27,973 bases of DNA. Origin: Paraglomus occultum (lineage: Eukaryota; Glomeromycota; Glomeromycetes; Paraglomerales; Paraglomeraceae). The translations under genes were made by a program, and so were the position numbers. Shown here piece after piece: positions 10,346 to 21,705 of this stretch; position 1 is the stretch's first letter; every line of letters starts with the position of its first letter. The notes under the pieces were generated by a model. It did not search any database. It was given only the letters and a program-made list of their open reading frames with translations, and had not been told where the DNA came from. Location of the stretch: the NCBI GenBank assembly GCA_910592205.1, contig CAJVPJ010000341.1:1-27973 (forward strand), written 5' to 3'.

Positions 10346-11981
10346 GTTCTTTCCACTGCGTGTTAAAATGGTAAACTGATGAATGTCATAGATAAATCTT
10401 ATCTGTTGAGGTCTTTATTGGACACATATGAATAACCCTAACTTACTGTGCTGTCTACCGCAAAGTGTACTTTTTAATTCATCGCTTCCATTGCAAGATT
10501 TTAAGATCTCAGTTCAAGTCCTCATCCAATATATATGGAACAATCCCACTTATTCATTTACATAACAGATTAGAAAAACGTTAACTCGCTATCTAAAGAA
10601 AACGTAAAAAAATAGTCAAAATTTTACACGTATAGAATATGACTGAATGTTAATATCCTCCTTGATAGAAAAGAAGTATATTACCTCGCAAACAGATGCT
10701 TCAATGGTGCAGGACATGATTTGTCTCTGCAAATCTCCAGTTTGCAGTTGTGAATTCAAAACTGGAGTCAAGTAGTTTATTGCAAAAAACACAGATTGGT
10801 AGGATTTACTTTATCAATTTTATTTATAAATTAAATTATACCGGGCTTATCCATATTGACGAGTATTCTTGAATAAACCTGCCATCGTTTGAAAGCATTA
10901 GTGTGGCTCACAACATGAGAATTTCTAATTCTTATTATCTCATGACTGGACTATACATCAACATGTAAACATGCATATTTTGTGCTGCACGTTCAATGGG
11001 AAAGCTATTGGCGTGCATGTCACTATTAAGTGTCATATCTCAGATGAGATGGTTAGAACCTGTTTCCCGAAGCCACCAGCATCTTTTTTTATCGAGAAAA
11101 AAATTTTATGCAACACGTTCATTTGTTTTGAGTGCGATTAAATATATTGCTGTGTTATGTATAATTATGATAGAAAGAATACGTATCTAAGTTTATCGTT
11201 ATCTCGAAATAATAAGTGAGAATACAGACGGTCCATACAATGCAATATGTGTAACTTATATTGCATATATTGTACAATTTTACAATGGATTACGGGAAAA
11301 GTAGAAAACATGTATGCCCCCTGTCATGGTGAGACGCAATGTGCATATCTGCATAAAGAAGGCATACTGCATATGGAAGCATATCGATGCATAACATTCT
11401 GGTGATACAGCAGATGGCGTTCAATGTGTTATTTAAATTCTTCGTCTAACAAATATCTAACAAACAATATTGTTACATACCCAACGTTTATTATTGATAA
11501 CATTTTCTTCAAGTTTTTGCAATAATACCCTGTCAATCAGAGGTATGGAAGAAGATAATCTTTATTAAAACAGATGTCAATCACATCGTACATGACGAAT
11601 GTTGAACAAGCCTCTTAAAAATATTGTATAACGTCGAGTGAAAAGATACAGCTGCCTGCTGATTACCAAATTCTATTAACGTTTTGCCAGCTTTGTATAT
11701 GCGTTATTGTAATAATAATGTAACCGTGTAGTTAATAGCAATGGTATGTTTCGTATGTCAATCGTTAGTAGCAATATTATTTCCTTGGATTAATAATTAG
11801 ACCAACGGCGATATTTTTAATTGAGATAAGTTTATTTACTGTCATTAGTGCACCGAATATCAGTGTAAGTATAAGGAATAAACAAGTTAATACATGATGA
11901 AAAAAAAATATCTCGCTGTTATCAACAACATGGACCCTCAAAGGGTGATTGAACTTATTATCTATAAATAAATTAATATAT
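10346..11981. other. Gene-poor AT-rich stretch
   Basis: No coding frame with a recognisable motif is present. A 64-codon open frame at 10996-11190 is unremarkable. The DNA from about 11200 to 11980 is very AT-rich. Confidence 0.4.
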
Positions 11982-12040
11982 GCTAAATAAATAGATGCAT
12001 TCTAAATAAATCGATGCATTGCTAAATAAAATAGATGAAG
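11982..12040 (+). repeat. 20-bp tandem triplicate
   Basis: Three units follow one another: GCTAAATAAATAGATGCATT, CTAAATAAATCGATGCATT and GCTAAATAAAATAGATGAAG. The third is more diverged. This is simple replication-slippage DNA in an AT-rich intergenic region. Confidence 0.75.
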
Positions 12041-13268
12041 CAAATATTATCTGTAATCAATATTTGTGGATAATCTTTAGTTAACTGATACATCAATTGC
12101 CACATGCTAATAAATTAAATAAATACACACATGATAAATAATAGTGAATGTGTTGCCTCGTCAACGACTTCCAGGAAAGAGATGTATTGCTTTAAGACGT
12201 TTACCCAAATAACATCCTAGTGCTGTCCAAGGTAAGCTGAGTCTTCAATTGCTGCGGTTTAGCCATAGGTTAAACGTCACAGCAAGCGATTCGATAGATT
12301 TACTGGAGATGAGTTTCTTTTTTGGCAACTTTATTTAAACTTATGAGAAGCAAAAATCTATTATTACAATAAAAAATGTAACAGTTATATTAACGTTAGC
12401 ACATAATCGATACCTGATATCAAACCGGTGTTTGGTCAACTACCCGTCGGCTCAACTGTTTACCCTATTTTCTGAGAAGAGCTAAATTTATTTTGACCCG
12501 TGTTCAAAGTCTTTTATAAACCAAAAGTAAGTCGCTGATACAATTCGTGGTTATTCCTTACGCGCTCTTTTTGTCTCATTAGAATTGTTAAAATTGGTAA
12601 AAATAAAGGAGACGCTTTTGTTTTAATGAGTTAATAGAAAGTTAATATGATAAAAGCAGTAATAATCCAATGGTAAGATATTTTTCATCGAGTGCAAATA
12701 AGAGTTGATGAGTGATGCTTATTTACAATGAATTACTAGTTCTTTATTGTGTTTGCTAAACCGGTTTATCTTATAGCATAACACTATTGGTATAAATAAT
12801 TTATTTATTTATTTATTCAATATTCTGCCCAGTCGTGTATATTCTCTAATCCATTCAATCGCCTTCGCCGCCTTGTCCAGATTGGGAATAGTAACTCAAT
12901 CACATACTAAATTAGTCAATATTTCCTGATTATCTAATATTTGCTGGTAAAATTTTTCGCTAAACCTGAGGCCCGTTACACTCGATGAAGGAGATTGTAT
13001 TATTCTGTGAATATCAGACTGTAAACACATTTTGGTTAGTCATTTCTATTGATAATAATAAGGTCAAACTATCGAAAAAAATAAACGGCGCAGCGTTGAC
13101 CAATCATGGATACTGTATCGCTTTAAATGGGTTAGCCAGTATTGTACGCCACTGTGAACACAGGGTTCAGTGAATTCCCCATTATTCTGTGTGTGTTTGT
13201 TTATTTATTATCTAATACTAAGGGATGACCGAATATTTATCTGTGCTAATAATGTAAATACACTCACA
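12041..13268. other. Gene-poor stretch
   Basis: I see only an (ATTT)n run near 12800-12825 and short open frames without motifs (for example 12985-13173). Nothing here can be called a gene. Confidence 0.4.
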
Positions 13269-13418
13269 CCCCGTTCATATCCCTACCCGGTTGTATCTCA
13301 CCCCCGGTTATATCCCCAACGTCATAAAAACAAATATCCTTATACATTGTACACTTATATCCCCAACCCGTTTATATCCCCACTTTGGGGCGAAACAAAA
13401 GGGGAGATATAAACGGGG
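13269..13418. mobile_element. 150-bp MITE-like element with GTTTATATCCCC motifs
   Basis: The ends are inverted: CCCCGTTCATATCCCTAC at the left and GGGGAGATATAAACGGGG at the right, whose reverse complement is CCCCGTTTATATCTCCCC. Inside, the same motif recurs in direct orientation near 13287, 13302, 13348 and 13365 (for example CCCGTTTATATCCCC). The copy near 13365 can also fold back on the right end around a CACTTTGGGGCG loop. The block is far richer in C runs than its surroundings. A target-site duplication is not obvious. It may be a small non-autonomous DNA transposon or a short satellite with one inverted unit. Confidence 0.55.
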
Positions 13419-14344
13419 TACGAGTTTAATAGCTTTTTTTTATAGTTCATATGCCTCACGTACGTAAATGTGAAGATTCAAATAACAAAATAAATTATAG
13501 TGATGTGACCAGAGTTGATAAAGATGACAGTAATTATGATGGGAGAGCATTTTGCATAATTCTGTAATTAGGATTCTAATCTAATCAAAACAGAACGATG
13601 CCTTACGATGGCGTTTGTTTCACATAAAATTGCCTCAAATGTGTGTTACTTTTATCGATCGACCAAAATATTCGGCAAACCCGAACATGCTTTCTAACAC
13701 TAATCTCAATTCCCAATATAAATATGTAATTTATAGTTATTTATATTATTTATTGCAGATATAACTATCAAAAAAAGGGGTTCACCCATGTGTTCCTCAT
13801 AATAATAGATCTCGAAAACTCAATATACTGTATATACCATCTTTCATAATATTGCTAGAATAATAAAACTAAGAGGATCAAGAGTACATGTTCGGTATAA
13901 TACGGATAATTCACCGCGGCCGTTATAATATACCCGACATGTTGATAAGTACCTTATAGAGCGCATACGTTACTATGGCTGATGATGCATATCTAAATAG
14001 AGCTGAAGCTGTACCTTGGCGTATGAAATATAAAAGTAATAACAACCAATATTAAAAGCTGAACGACAATACTCTCTCGTCTTAACGCAGACATGCCACA
14101 GATTAGTGATGTATGGCCTATGTGAAGCAACATGCTCCTCACAAAGCAAAACGTAGGAATAAATATGTCGCTAACACTTCAGTGACGTAAATTACCTTGA
14201 AAACATGCCCTTCGCTTGTAAACTACGCGTTTCTCCTGAAAAATTCACACAGTTTCTGGTACGTCCGTGTTCTTTTGTTCTGATCATCCTTCTGTCCCTC
14301 GCTGCTAACAATCCGCGCCGGACTGTTCGATAGTGAATATTGTT
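13419..14344. other. Gene-poor stretch left of the ABCC pseudogene
   Basis: If the transporter was once complete, the rest of its first membrane domain should lie here, but I could not read it. A 112-codon minus-strand frame at 14192-14530 overlaps recognisable plus-strand ABCC sequence at its right end and is treated as a shadow. Confidence 0.35.
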
Positions 14345-16665
14345 ATGCATCACCAATAGTATTCGACAGTATGCTTTCCGAAATTTACCGTCAAAATTTT
14401 GGTTCCTGGAGTTTCTGGGATCGATCGTATAGAAATTTTCTAGCAGAATGTCATCAAACATTATCAGAAGATCGATGATACACGTATTGGATTTGTCAAT
14501 GCAACGTTCCAGTAGTCGGAAGCTAGGCATTCGGTCGAGCAGACTACGAATCAGTCTGAAGAGCTTACGAAGAATCTCATAAATCCGTCTTGCGCGACTT
14601 CAATTTGCGTTTCCCACATGGTCAATTGAACATTTGCTGCGTCTTGGAGGAGAAGTTCTCTTGCCGCACAGAATCAGTGAGGAGAACGGTGGTGCGTAAG
14701 CGACATTGCATATGTTTCCTAGAAAGGTTTACAGATAATTCATCCACATTGAAGACAGTTGGTTGACACTGTTAAAAATCTTATTGTCGCTATCATCAGC
14801 TTGGATTTTAAATCAAGTATACGGAGAAATCTTGTTCGTTCTCCTTACGATGAGGACGGCTACAATAAAGTTATCAGAGCGTGTGCATTAGTCAGAGATC
14901 TGGAAATACTTGAACATGGCGATAAAACCGAAGTCGGAGAGAAAGGATTACAGTGTCTGGTGGACAAACCAATGTACTGCAGTGTGCCAGAGCAGTTTAT
15001 TCGCGGGCGGAAAATAATGATTATGGATGATTGTTTGTTTGGTAGTGTGCACACTGTTTCCTCTGCACATATTGAAGTCTCAAAACGACACGTGCGTGCA
15101 AAACTAATTAATGGAGAATCGTCCACGTATCTCTAGTTACGCACTATGTCTTTGTGGTGCATCATCTGTTGTAGCAATGAATGATGCTCAGCTGGCAAAG
15201 TGTGGTACCTCCGATGAAATGCTAGCACCCGATATTCTTAATGATGCAGGATTCGAAGACGAAGAAGGCACTTTTGCTGAGACAAATGTTATCAAGAAGC
15301 CAATTTCACCATCATCGAGCGAGCCTAGTAAGCCGGCGAAGAAAGCGGAAGGAATGGTGGAATGAGAGGTGTACAAGATCTACTTTATAGGATCGCTGAT
15401 ATGGGTACGTTTGATGATTCTATTTTGTTAACTGAGTGTTGCAAGTTGGACAAGGTGAGCTGGGTTTCCGAACATGGTGTTAGTGAGACTTCCCAACAAG
15501 CGTATTTCAATTATTTATTCTACTTAATTTCTTTAACTCAGGTTGGTAGATTAAAGAATGGACCAGAGCATACTGTGACATTCGTGAACAATACAACAAC
15601 GTTCAGCTATATTCTTTTGCTCCACCAGACTATCTACCTCCTCGTTCACTCAATTGTGTTTACCGGTTGCTGAAAGGATAAACTTACTTGATTATTTACG
15701 CACTCATTGGTGAAGCAAGCGTTGACGGGCTCAATTATGGCATCTCGAAAATTACGTGCAGCACTTCTTGATGATGCTCACTCACACAATCTTATCTTCT
15801 CAAGCACTATCACGAACGCTATCCCGGTGATATCGGTTCCCGCCCCGCGTCTCACCTTCACAACATACCATATTCTCCTTCCTCTTCAACTTTTACGGCC
15901 GTCTATCTAATATTTTTGTCTTATATTGTGTTACTCGGTCCAGGAAATCTCATACCAGCAATAAGTCGTACTCAAAAGTTGTACGCTTTGGGTATTTCCT
16001 TACAACAGTGAATAATGGTGGTAAGTAATCCATCGAAGGGATGTTGTTAAGTACCTATCTTCTTTCCCTTGTCTTTCAGTATTTCATTGTCACTTTATTA
16101 ACAATCTGCCAATTTATTTCTATTCGCCATTAGATAATAAACGGAAGGGATGTACATACGTAAATAAATTACTAGTAATAAAACCATCAGCAAAAGTATG
16201 GTAATAGTATTAGCAAATGCTTCAGGTTTTACCCATCTTTCTTTGATAGTGCAACAATTTTTATTTAACATACTTGGCCGGTCGAGAGGTGTTGGTCACC
16301 CTATCAAATGTGAACATATGATCGAGATAAATAATAGTTATACGATGGAGTCCTTTCGCTTTGTTACTGAGACCAAGTCAACACCTCAATTCTCTGGGCA
16401 TCATCGAGGAATTTCTGCGTCGGTTGATATGCTAGATGTAACCAAGTTTATTTGAAAGAGCAGGTGGGATAAGCTCATCATATTGTGCACAGATCCCTGC
16501 CGCTTTTCATGTAAGGGTTGACGATTCTTATAAAGTTCTGATCCCCATGTTTTAGAGTACTATTTCCTCCAACATCTTTACGTACCTTCTGTTTATCTAT
16601 GTTTCTAGTTTTAGAGCGCAGAATATGGTTCAAATGTCTCGAATTTTCCTCCTTGTGCAGTAGCG
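14345..16665 (+). pseudogene. ABCC-type (YBT1/MRP-like) ABC transporter pseudogene
   Basis: Pieces of a full-length ABCC exporter appear in the correct order across many frames. The end of TMD1 is at 14345-14440 (RNLPSKFWFLEFLGSI, then DRIEIF). The start of NBD1 is at 14474-14520 (DDTRIGFVNATFQ, with a stop at 14513 where Trp is expected). VLRDFNLRFPHGQLNI is at 14587-14634. LGGEVLLPHRISEENGGA follows at 14643 with only 8 nt between, so the Walker A segment is deleted. DIAYVS precedes a stop at 14720. SPYDEDGYNKVIRACALVRD and LEILEHGDKTEVGEKGL start at 14840. The signature SGGQ (14956-14967) and CARAVYSRAE lie one frame away. Walker B IMIMDD is at 15014-15031, with Asp in place of the catalytic Glu as is usual for ABCC NBD1. 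VVAMNDAQLAKCGTSDEML and NDAGFEDEE are near 15170-15260. TMD2 follows: IYALIGEASVDGLNYG, MASRKLRAALLDDAHSH (15737), ESFRFVTE (16348), LWASSR and SVDMLDVTKF (to 16455), and weaker AGGISSSYCA and QNMVQMSRIF. NBD2 was not found. Intact relatives move glutathione conjugates or bile-acid-like compounds into the vacuole. Confidence 0.85.
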
Positions 16666-17308
16666 ACACAAACTTGTTGATAGTGATTGAAGGCTAAGCC
16701 CATTCTTCTAATATATGGAACATGCTTGTTGATGACGCGATTCATCTGCCGCTTTAAGAAATAATTTCGCTAAAATATTTAAAGTCATAATACTGCTTAA
16801 TAAGTCCTGTTATTAAATATTTTCATATAAGATATACGGGCTCTGCCATAAGAATTAGCGATTGAGATGGTAGTAAAGGTTCTGGCTGCACGCAAATAAA
16901 GCCCATTCCCCATACTATCGGAGTCTCCCTATCATCACCGCCAATACTCAACACCATAACCAAGAGCAAGACCATCCACTCCTAAGTATCCACGTCCAGT
17001 CAAGAGAAGAGAGCAGAGTTGTTATGATTCATAAATAATTTGTGGTGCGAAGATGAAAGATTCTTATAAACACGGGCTGTGTAATGGTAGAAAGTTAAAC
17101 ACTGGGACAATTTAAAAGTTACACCAACAAGTAAGCGGTACAACATGTTAAAGGTAGATAAGTTCTTTTTTATTCACTAGCCAGCCTCTGAGATATGAAG
17201 TTGGAGCGATGTGTCCAAATATTCCAGCAATAGTGTTTTCTTTTATTGATAACCTTTATTGATTCAGGAAATGCTGTAATCAGAGACACACGAACCTATT
17301 GATAGGAA
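16666..17308. other. Stretch between two pseudogenes
   Basis: NBD2 of the ABCC gene would be expected here, but no Walker motif, signature sequence or linker could be recognised. Nothing else is called. Confidence 0.35.
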
Positions 17309-18560
17309 CTACAAGATGGTGTAATACCACGCGTTCATGGTAATGTGAAAAAAGTACCGCGATGTAAAATCAAAATATCGATATAACCGTTGTTACCGCC
17401 GTGAAAATTTTTCTCAAAACTATGCTGCAACGTGGACTACCAAGTCCTGGTAGAAATATCAGTCGCATTACTCAATCGCTTATAGCTTTGCCAGCTGAAA
17501 CGAGTTATAAATCGGTCTATCGTAAATTTATTGCAGGTGTTGAAAATGATAACACGTTGAAATTGTTAAAATATGATGCGTTTTCGCAAGTTATGGCACC
17601 AATTAACACCTTATATTTCAAATCATGAGTCCGAAAGCAGATTTATGTGACATTTTTGGAATGGCTTACAGTATAATGCTCGTAAGGCAGGAGACTTACT
17701 AAAGAACATTTAGTTAAGGCTAAATCAGAGAGAACTATTACAACAAAAATACGAAATTAGCAGAACAACAATAAATTAGTAAATGAACATTTTTTAACAA
17801 GAGGGAAAGCATTGACGCTACTGCTCATTACAATTACGATTGGGCACGAAATGTTCGCGTGCCTCATTCCAATCAACAGGTAAGTAAGGTTTATTTATTT
17901 GGTATCCAAAATGAAGCAGTACGCGAACAAATTAATTACGTTCTCGATGAGAACGAAATAATAAGGAAAGCGGCCCGATGACACTTTAAGCATGGTATTC
18001 GATGGAATTAAGAGATTGAATAAAGGCGAAAGATTACTTGGGTAGTCAAGTAAAAATAATGTTACGATTTGATTTTATCTGTATTTGGTAATTTGCGGTT
18101 ATTATAAAAGTATTAAATTTCATAGTACCTAATTCAAATGTGATGGTAATTTCGGACTGGTTAAGAAATTATACCGCACAAAGACAGTAGAGTGTTGTTG
18201 AAGCTGTGAAAAAATCGAGTACAACTGGATTGAACAGAGCTCAGCATTATGACAACGGAAAAGCCTTTCAATATTTAGATCTCAATTCTGAAGTCGGGAA
18301 CTTTCTTTAAGAAATTGAGTGGTCTACAAAAATGTCAGCATTTTGTTGTTGAAGCAACTGATCCTGGAATTGTCAAAGCTTAAATGGTTGCTAATAGTAT
18401 TTTTACTGAATTTAATTTGTTAAAACTAAAAAAGCAAGTATTTTTGAAATTACCAAAAAATTTAAATCTTGTTCAATCCTAGCACTGGCCCCTGACAGGA
18501 ATATTTTTACTAAAACATTCGTGCATTTGTTTAAAGGCATTACTTGTCCAAAGCCAGTTT
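17309..18560 (+). pseudogene. DUF7869-like mobile-element protein, degenerate
   Basis: The reading moves between frames but follows one known family in order. At 17309 there is LQDGVIPRVHGNVKKVP. The longest open piece (17401-17628) includes LQRGLPSPGRNISRITQSL and LKYDAFSQVMAPI, then SPKADLCD and KEHLVKAKSER. At 17832 comes NYDWARNVRVPHSNQQ, then LFGIQNEAVREQINYVLDEN and PDDTLSMVFDGIKRLNKGE. At 18151 comes FGLVKKLYRTKTVE, then KSSTTGLNRAQHYDNGKAFQ and YLDLNSEVG, and near 18521-18558 FVHLFKGITCPKP. This is the family with (Y/F)DYA.xV..P....Q..., LIDEA, CDNCVGQNKNN and FGLFKK blocks, found in many eukaryotic genomes and which I recall as DUF7869. The CDNCxGQNKNN block itself is missing or unreadable between about 18035 and 18100. 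Its biochemical activity is not established to my knowledge. There are stops and frameshifts throughout. Confidence 0.72.
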
Positions 18561-18684
18561 AAAATCAAACGGGCTATAATAGTAAGCGAAGTTCTGTAAA
18601 TGGAAAAAGGATTATTTAATTGGCTTTTATTTAAATACAGGAAGTTTCACCACCTGCTGAAATCGAGTCTTGATCTTATTAGCT

Positions 18685-19185
18685 AATTATTCGACTCTGG
18701 TTTGTTTTTGGCTAAAGAAGATAAAGGCTTAAGGGTTAGATAATTTTTTGTTTTCTTAATTCTTTTAGCAAGTATTTCTGTAATTCTTTTTCTTTTCTGG
18801 GGGGGGTTTTTTTGTAATTCTTGAATGCTAAGCATCTTGGTGTTTAATGCCTTTTGAAGGTTAGCTAAATATTCTCTCCTCTTTTTCCAAATCATTATAT
18901 ATTTTTGATAACAGACAACATCTTTTGAGTATTCTTTTTTTTTCTCTTTCAACTAATTCCTTATATGCCAGCTGTTGGGAGAGGGTGAGTACAATCAACA
19001 GCTGCCATTTCTTCAATGACTAGATTCAATTTAACTGGTAAGAATAGGGTTGGGTTGTTTTCATCCTAGATACTTTCTAATTCAAACTGGTTGGTCAAGA
19101 GGTTTCAGCTACTTTCTATAGGTTCTCTCAGAGCTTTTTAAACTACCATTGTAATCAGCAATATCTTGGTAGTCAGTATCACAGT
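18685..19185 (-). pseudogene. Minus-strand coding relic, coiled-coil rich, unidentified
   Basis: Read from about 19185 leftward, the minus strand gives DTDYQDIADYNGSLKSSERT, then after a frame change DENNPTLFLPVKLNLVIEEM and AAVDCTHPLPTAG. After another frame change at a poly-A run near 18950 it gives AYKELVERE and VVCYQKYIMIWKKRREYLAN, LQKALNTKMLSIQELQKN and a Lys-rich tail. The last 90 codons (18952-18683) are unbroken. The C-terminal half looks like a charged helical or coiled-coil segment. Its end lies only about 130 bp from the end of the DUF7869-like relic, tail to tail. It may be a second open reading frame of a mobile element or a separate dead gene; I do not recognise the family. Confidence 0.45.
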
Positions 19186-19773
19186 ATGTATATTAATTAT
19201 AATATGTTACTTTCTGTTTATTATTAACCCTTCTGTTCCCATGCTACTCCATCATGCGATTTTTGCCTAGTTTTCTATTCGTACCCGTTTTGAGAATACA
19301 TTTATGTCGATCTTCATACACCATCATAATCAATGTTTACAGAACGCGAGCACTGGTAAAGGGGTGAGCAGAGAGGCGTCACCGGTAACTACCCGCTACC
19401 CGATCCAGATCCGAAGATTTTGGGTAAGTATTGAGTAAGTATCGCATTGTTTTACGTTATAAACTAACTCTATCTTCTTTCCTTTTTCTTTCTTTCCCCC
19501 CTTTTTACTTTCCCTGATGGGTATGCTGGGAGATCGGATCCAATGGGACTCTGGTGGAGCTGTGGATCGAGTTTGAGGGACTGATTCGGTGGTTACTTAG
19601 CTGCTTGTGAAGGATCTGTTCCTGAAGCTGGTTAGAGATGAATAGTGAGTTTGCTGCTTGGCATGCCAATTGAAAGCGATAGTTATTTATGTATCTACCC
19701 ATTATATAGATTACAATCTAATACATTAACATATAAATTTAATTACTATGTACAAAAAGATATGAATCAACGG
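19186..19773. other. Intergenic stretch with pyrimidine tract
   Basis: A GC-rich patch lies near 19330-19420 (CTACCCGCTACCCGATCCAG) and a long pyrimidine tract near 19470-19515. A 65-codon minus-strand frame at 19505-19702 is Ser/Gln/His-rich, has no motif and is not called. Confidence 0.4.
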
Positions 19774-19825
19774 AAATGCGTAATTTTTACTGGTGTGAGA
19801 AATGCGTAATTTTTACTGGTGTGAG
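19774..19825 (+). repeat. Perfect 26-bp tandem duplication
   Basis: AAATGCGTAATTTTTACTGG followed by TGTGAG occurs at 19774 and again at 19800 with no mismatch. Two identical copies among otherwise decayed DNA indicate a recent slippage event. Confidence 0.9.
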
Positions 19826-20711
19826 ACAAACTTTGACTAAACCGTGATTTTAGCTTTTACAATTGTTAGCAACGCGATAGAAATAAAATAATGGTGGCCG
19901 AATGTCAGTTTAAACTAAGATAGGTATCTTGGCAGACGTTATCGGAATTAACATGACAATGATTTTAAAAGTCATTATAAACTACTGATTTTAGTTAAAA
20001 TTCTTTGTCTAGCTTTTGGGGGGAATAGCGTCTCTTTAGTTATGCTCCAAATACAATACGACTGTGACATCTTTGGATTCAATTATCGTAATAATCCTGG
20101 CATCAGCAAAACGAATGCCAGCGTCATTGAAATACCATTAACAATATGGCCGATAAGTTGGTATTAATGTTTGTCTCGATGTAATACATTCCATACGCGT
20201 CACTATCACCTGCGCAAATCTAGCCCCCAACTCCGAAAGTTAAGTTGCCCCAACTTTAACCCTACTATATATATCGTCCGATAAACAATAACCATTGCAA
20301 AAAACTCCATCCATTACAGTTATAAACAATCAAAATAAAAACTTCTTTAAACTTCTAATAATTCCATTACAAACAACAGTGTCATGGAACTTATCGAACA
20401 TTTTTGGAAAACAATAACAATCGGATATATTAAGATATCGTAAATAACATACAGTAGATTTAAATTCTATATACTGTATATGTTCGCCCTTCCACACAGC
20501 AAGCTAATATCTGCTATATCTATACTTACCATTCTTACCTAATATTTGTACATTCTTACATACACCGTTGACAAAACAGTTCCGCGTTTACTCCCACAAT
20601 ACAATGCAACACATTCTACTTGACACAACACTCTATTCGCACAACCCACTTCTACAAATCCCATTCACGCCTACTCGCATTCACAACACAGCATAATATA
20701 ACAACAGTATC
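19826..20711. other. Intergenic, upstream of the SLR pseudogene
   Basis: The last 150 bases before the first ATG are rich in A and C with many ACA and CAC triplets (TTCTACTTGACACAACACTC). This is compatible with a former fungal 5' leader. A TATATATAT run lies near 20270. I see no gene. Confidence 0.4.
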
Positions 20712-21705
20712 ATGGATGCTTTCATGCTTGGCCGTTGGTTGTTATAAGTGTCTTAATAACGACCAGAAAGCATTCGAATTTTATCAGAAAGGGCCGACCA
20801 AGGACATCCCATCACACAATGTCACGTTGGCGTTTGCTAAGCGAGGGAGAATTTGTAGCAAAAGACGAATAGAGTTTTATGAAAAAGCAGCAAATCAAGG
20901 ATACCCTGTCGCACAATATAATCTCGGCATCTGTTACTGGAATTGAACAAGACGTCCATAAAGCCTCTGAGTTATTTGAAAAAGCATCTAAACAAGAATT
21001 AGACAGTGCACAATTCAGTCTCGGCTTATGCTACGAAAAGGGGCTCGGAACCGAAAAGGACGTACACCGGGCAGTAGAACTATATCGAAAAGCCGTTGTC
21101 CAAGGACACATTCTGGCACAATACAAACTCGGAATGTGCCATCAATTCGGAACCGGTGTAAAGAAAGATCCTCACAGGCCGCAATTTGCACTCGGTTGGT
21201 GCTATCGTCGGGGATTGGAGTAATAAGAATTATCAAAAAGCGGTCGAGCAAGAATATATCGATGCAATGCAATCTTGCCGTCTGTTACTATAAAGGCGAG
21301 AGACGAGAGCAAGGCCATCGAGTTGTATCAACGAGCGCTTGAAAAAGGATACGCACCTGCTCAATTTGCTTTTGGGTGTTGTTATAAAATGGTTGAAAAA
21401 GATGAACAAAAAGCGGTCGACTTCTTTCGAATGGCTTCAGAACAAGTACACGCACCTGCACAATACAAGCTTGGCAAATGTTATCTTCGCGGATTTGGAA
21501 TAAAAAAAGATAAACAAGAAGCGATTGAATTGTTTGAATTGGCTGCCAAACAGGGATATTCCAAAGCACAACATTTACTCATATGCTTAGTTCGTGTTAT
21601 TACTATGGAATTGGAGTGTAACAGAATTATGGAAAAGCAGTCGAATTATATGACGAAGCGGTGAGACGCGGGATTGTTGTAGTTCGTGAAGACAAAGATG
21701 AGTAA
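20712..21705 (+). pseudogene. Sel1-like repeat protein pseudogene
   Basis: About seven Sel1-like repeats can be read, but only by changing frame. The first frame, from ATG 20712 or 20716, gives NNDQKAFEFYQKG, RIEFYEKAANQGYPVAQYNL and GICYWN and stops at 20946. A second frame carries GIEQDVHKASELFEKASKQ to GTGVKKDPHRPQFALGWCYR, stopping near 21223. Between DPH and RPQ (about 21175) roughly twenty residues of one repeat are missing. NKNYQKAVEQEY and CNLAVCYYKG follow in other frames. A further frame to 21664 holds SKAIELYQRALEKGYAPAQF and QEAIELFELAAKQGYSKAQH. The original C-terminus then reads, in another frame, NYGKAVELYDEAVRRG and VVVREDKDE with TAA at 21703-21705. An AATAAA lies at 21901. 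The acidic tail resembles that of the intact SLR protein at 585-2042, so the two are probably paralogues. Confidence 0.88.

Noticed and set aside
14192-14530. 112-codon minus-strand frame, with a piece (TVRRGLLAARDRRM) vaguely like a Tc1 helix-turn-helix
   Set aside because: The opposite strand carries clear ABCC fragments over part of the same span, and the transposase resemblance is too short.
14860-15376. Minus-strand open frames of 62-88 codons
   Set aside because: They are shadows of the ABCC pseudogene on the plus strand.
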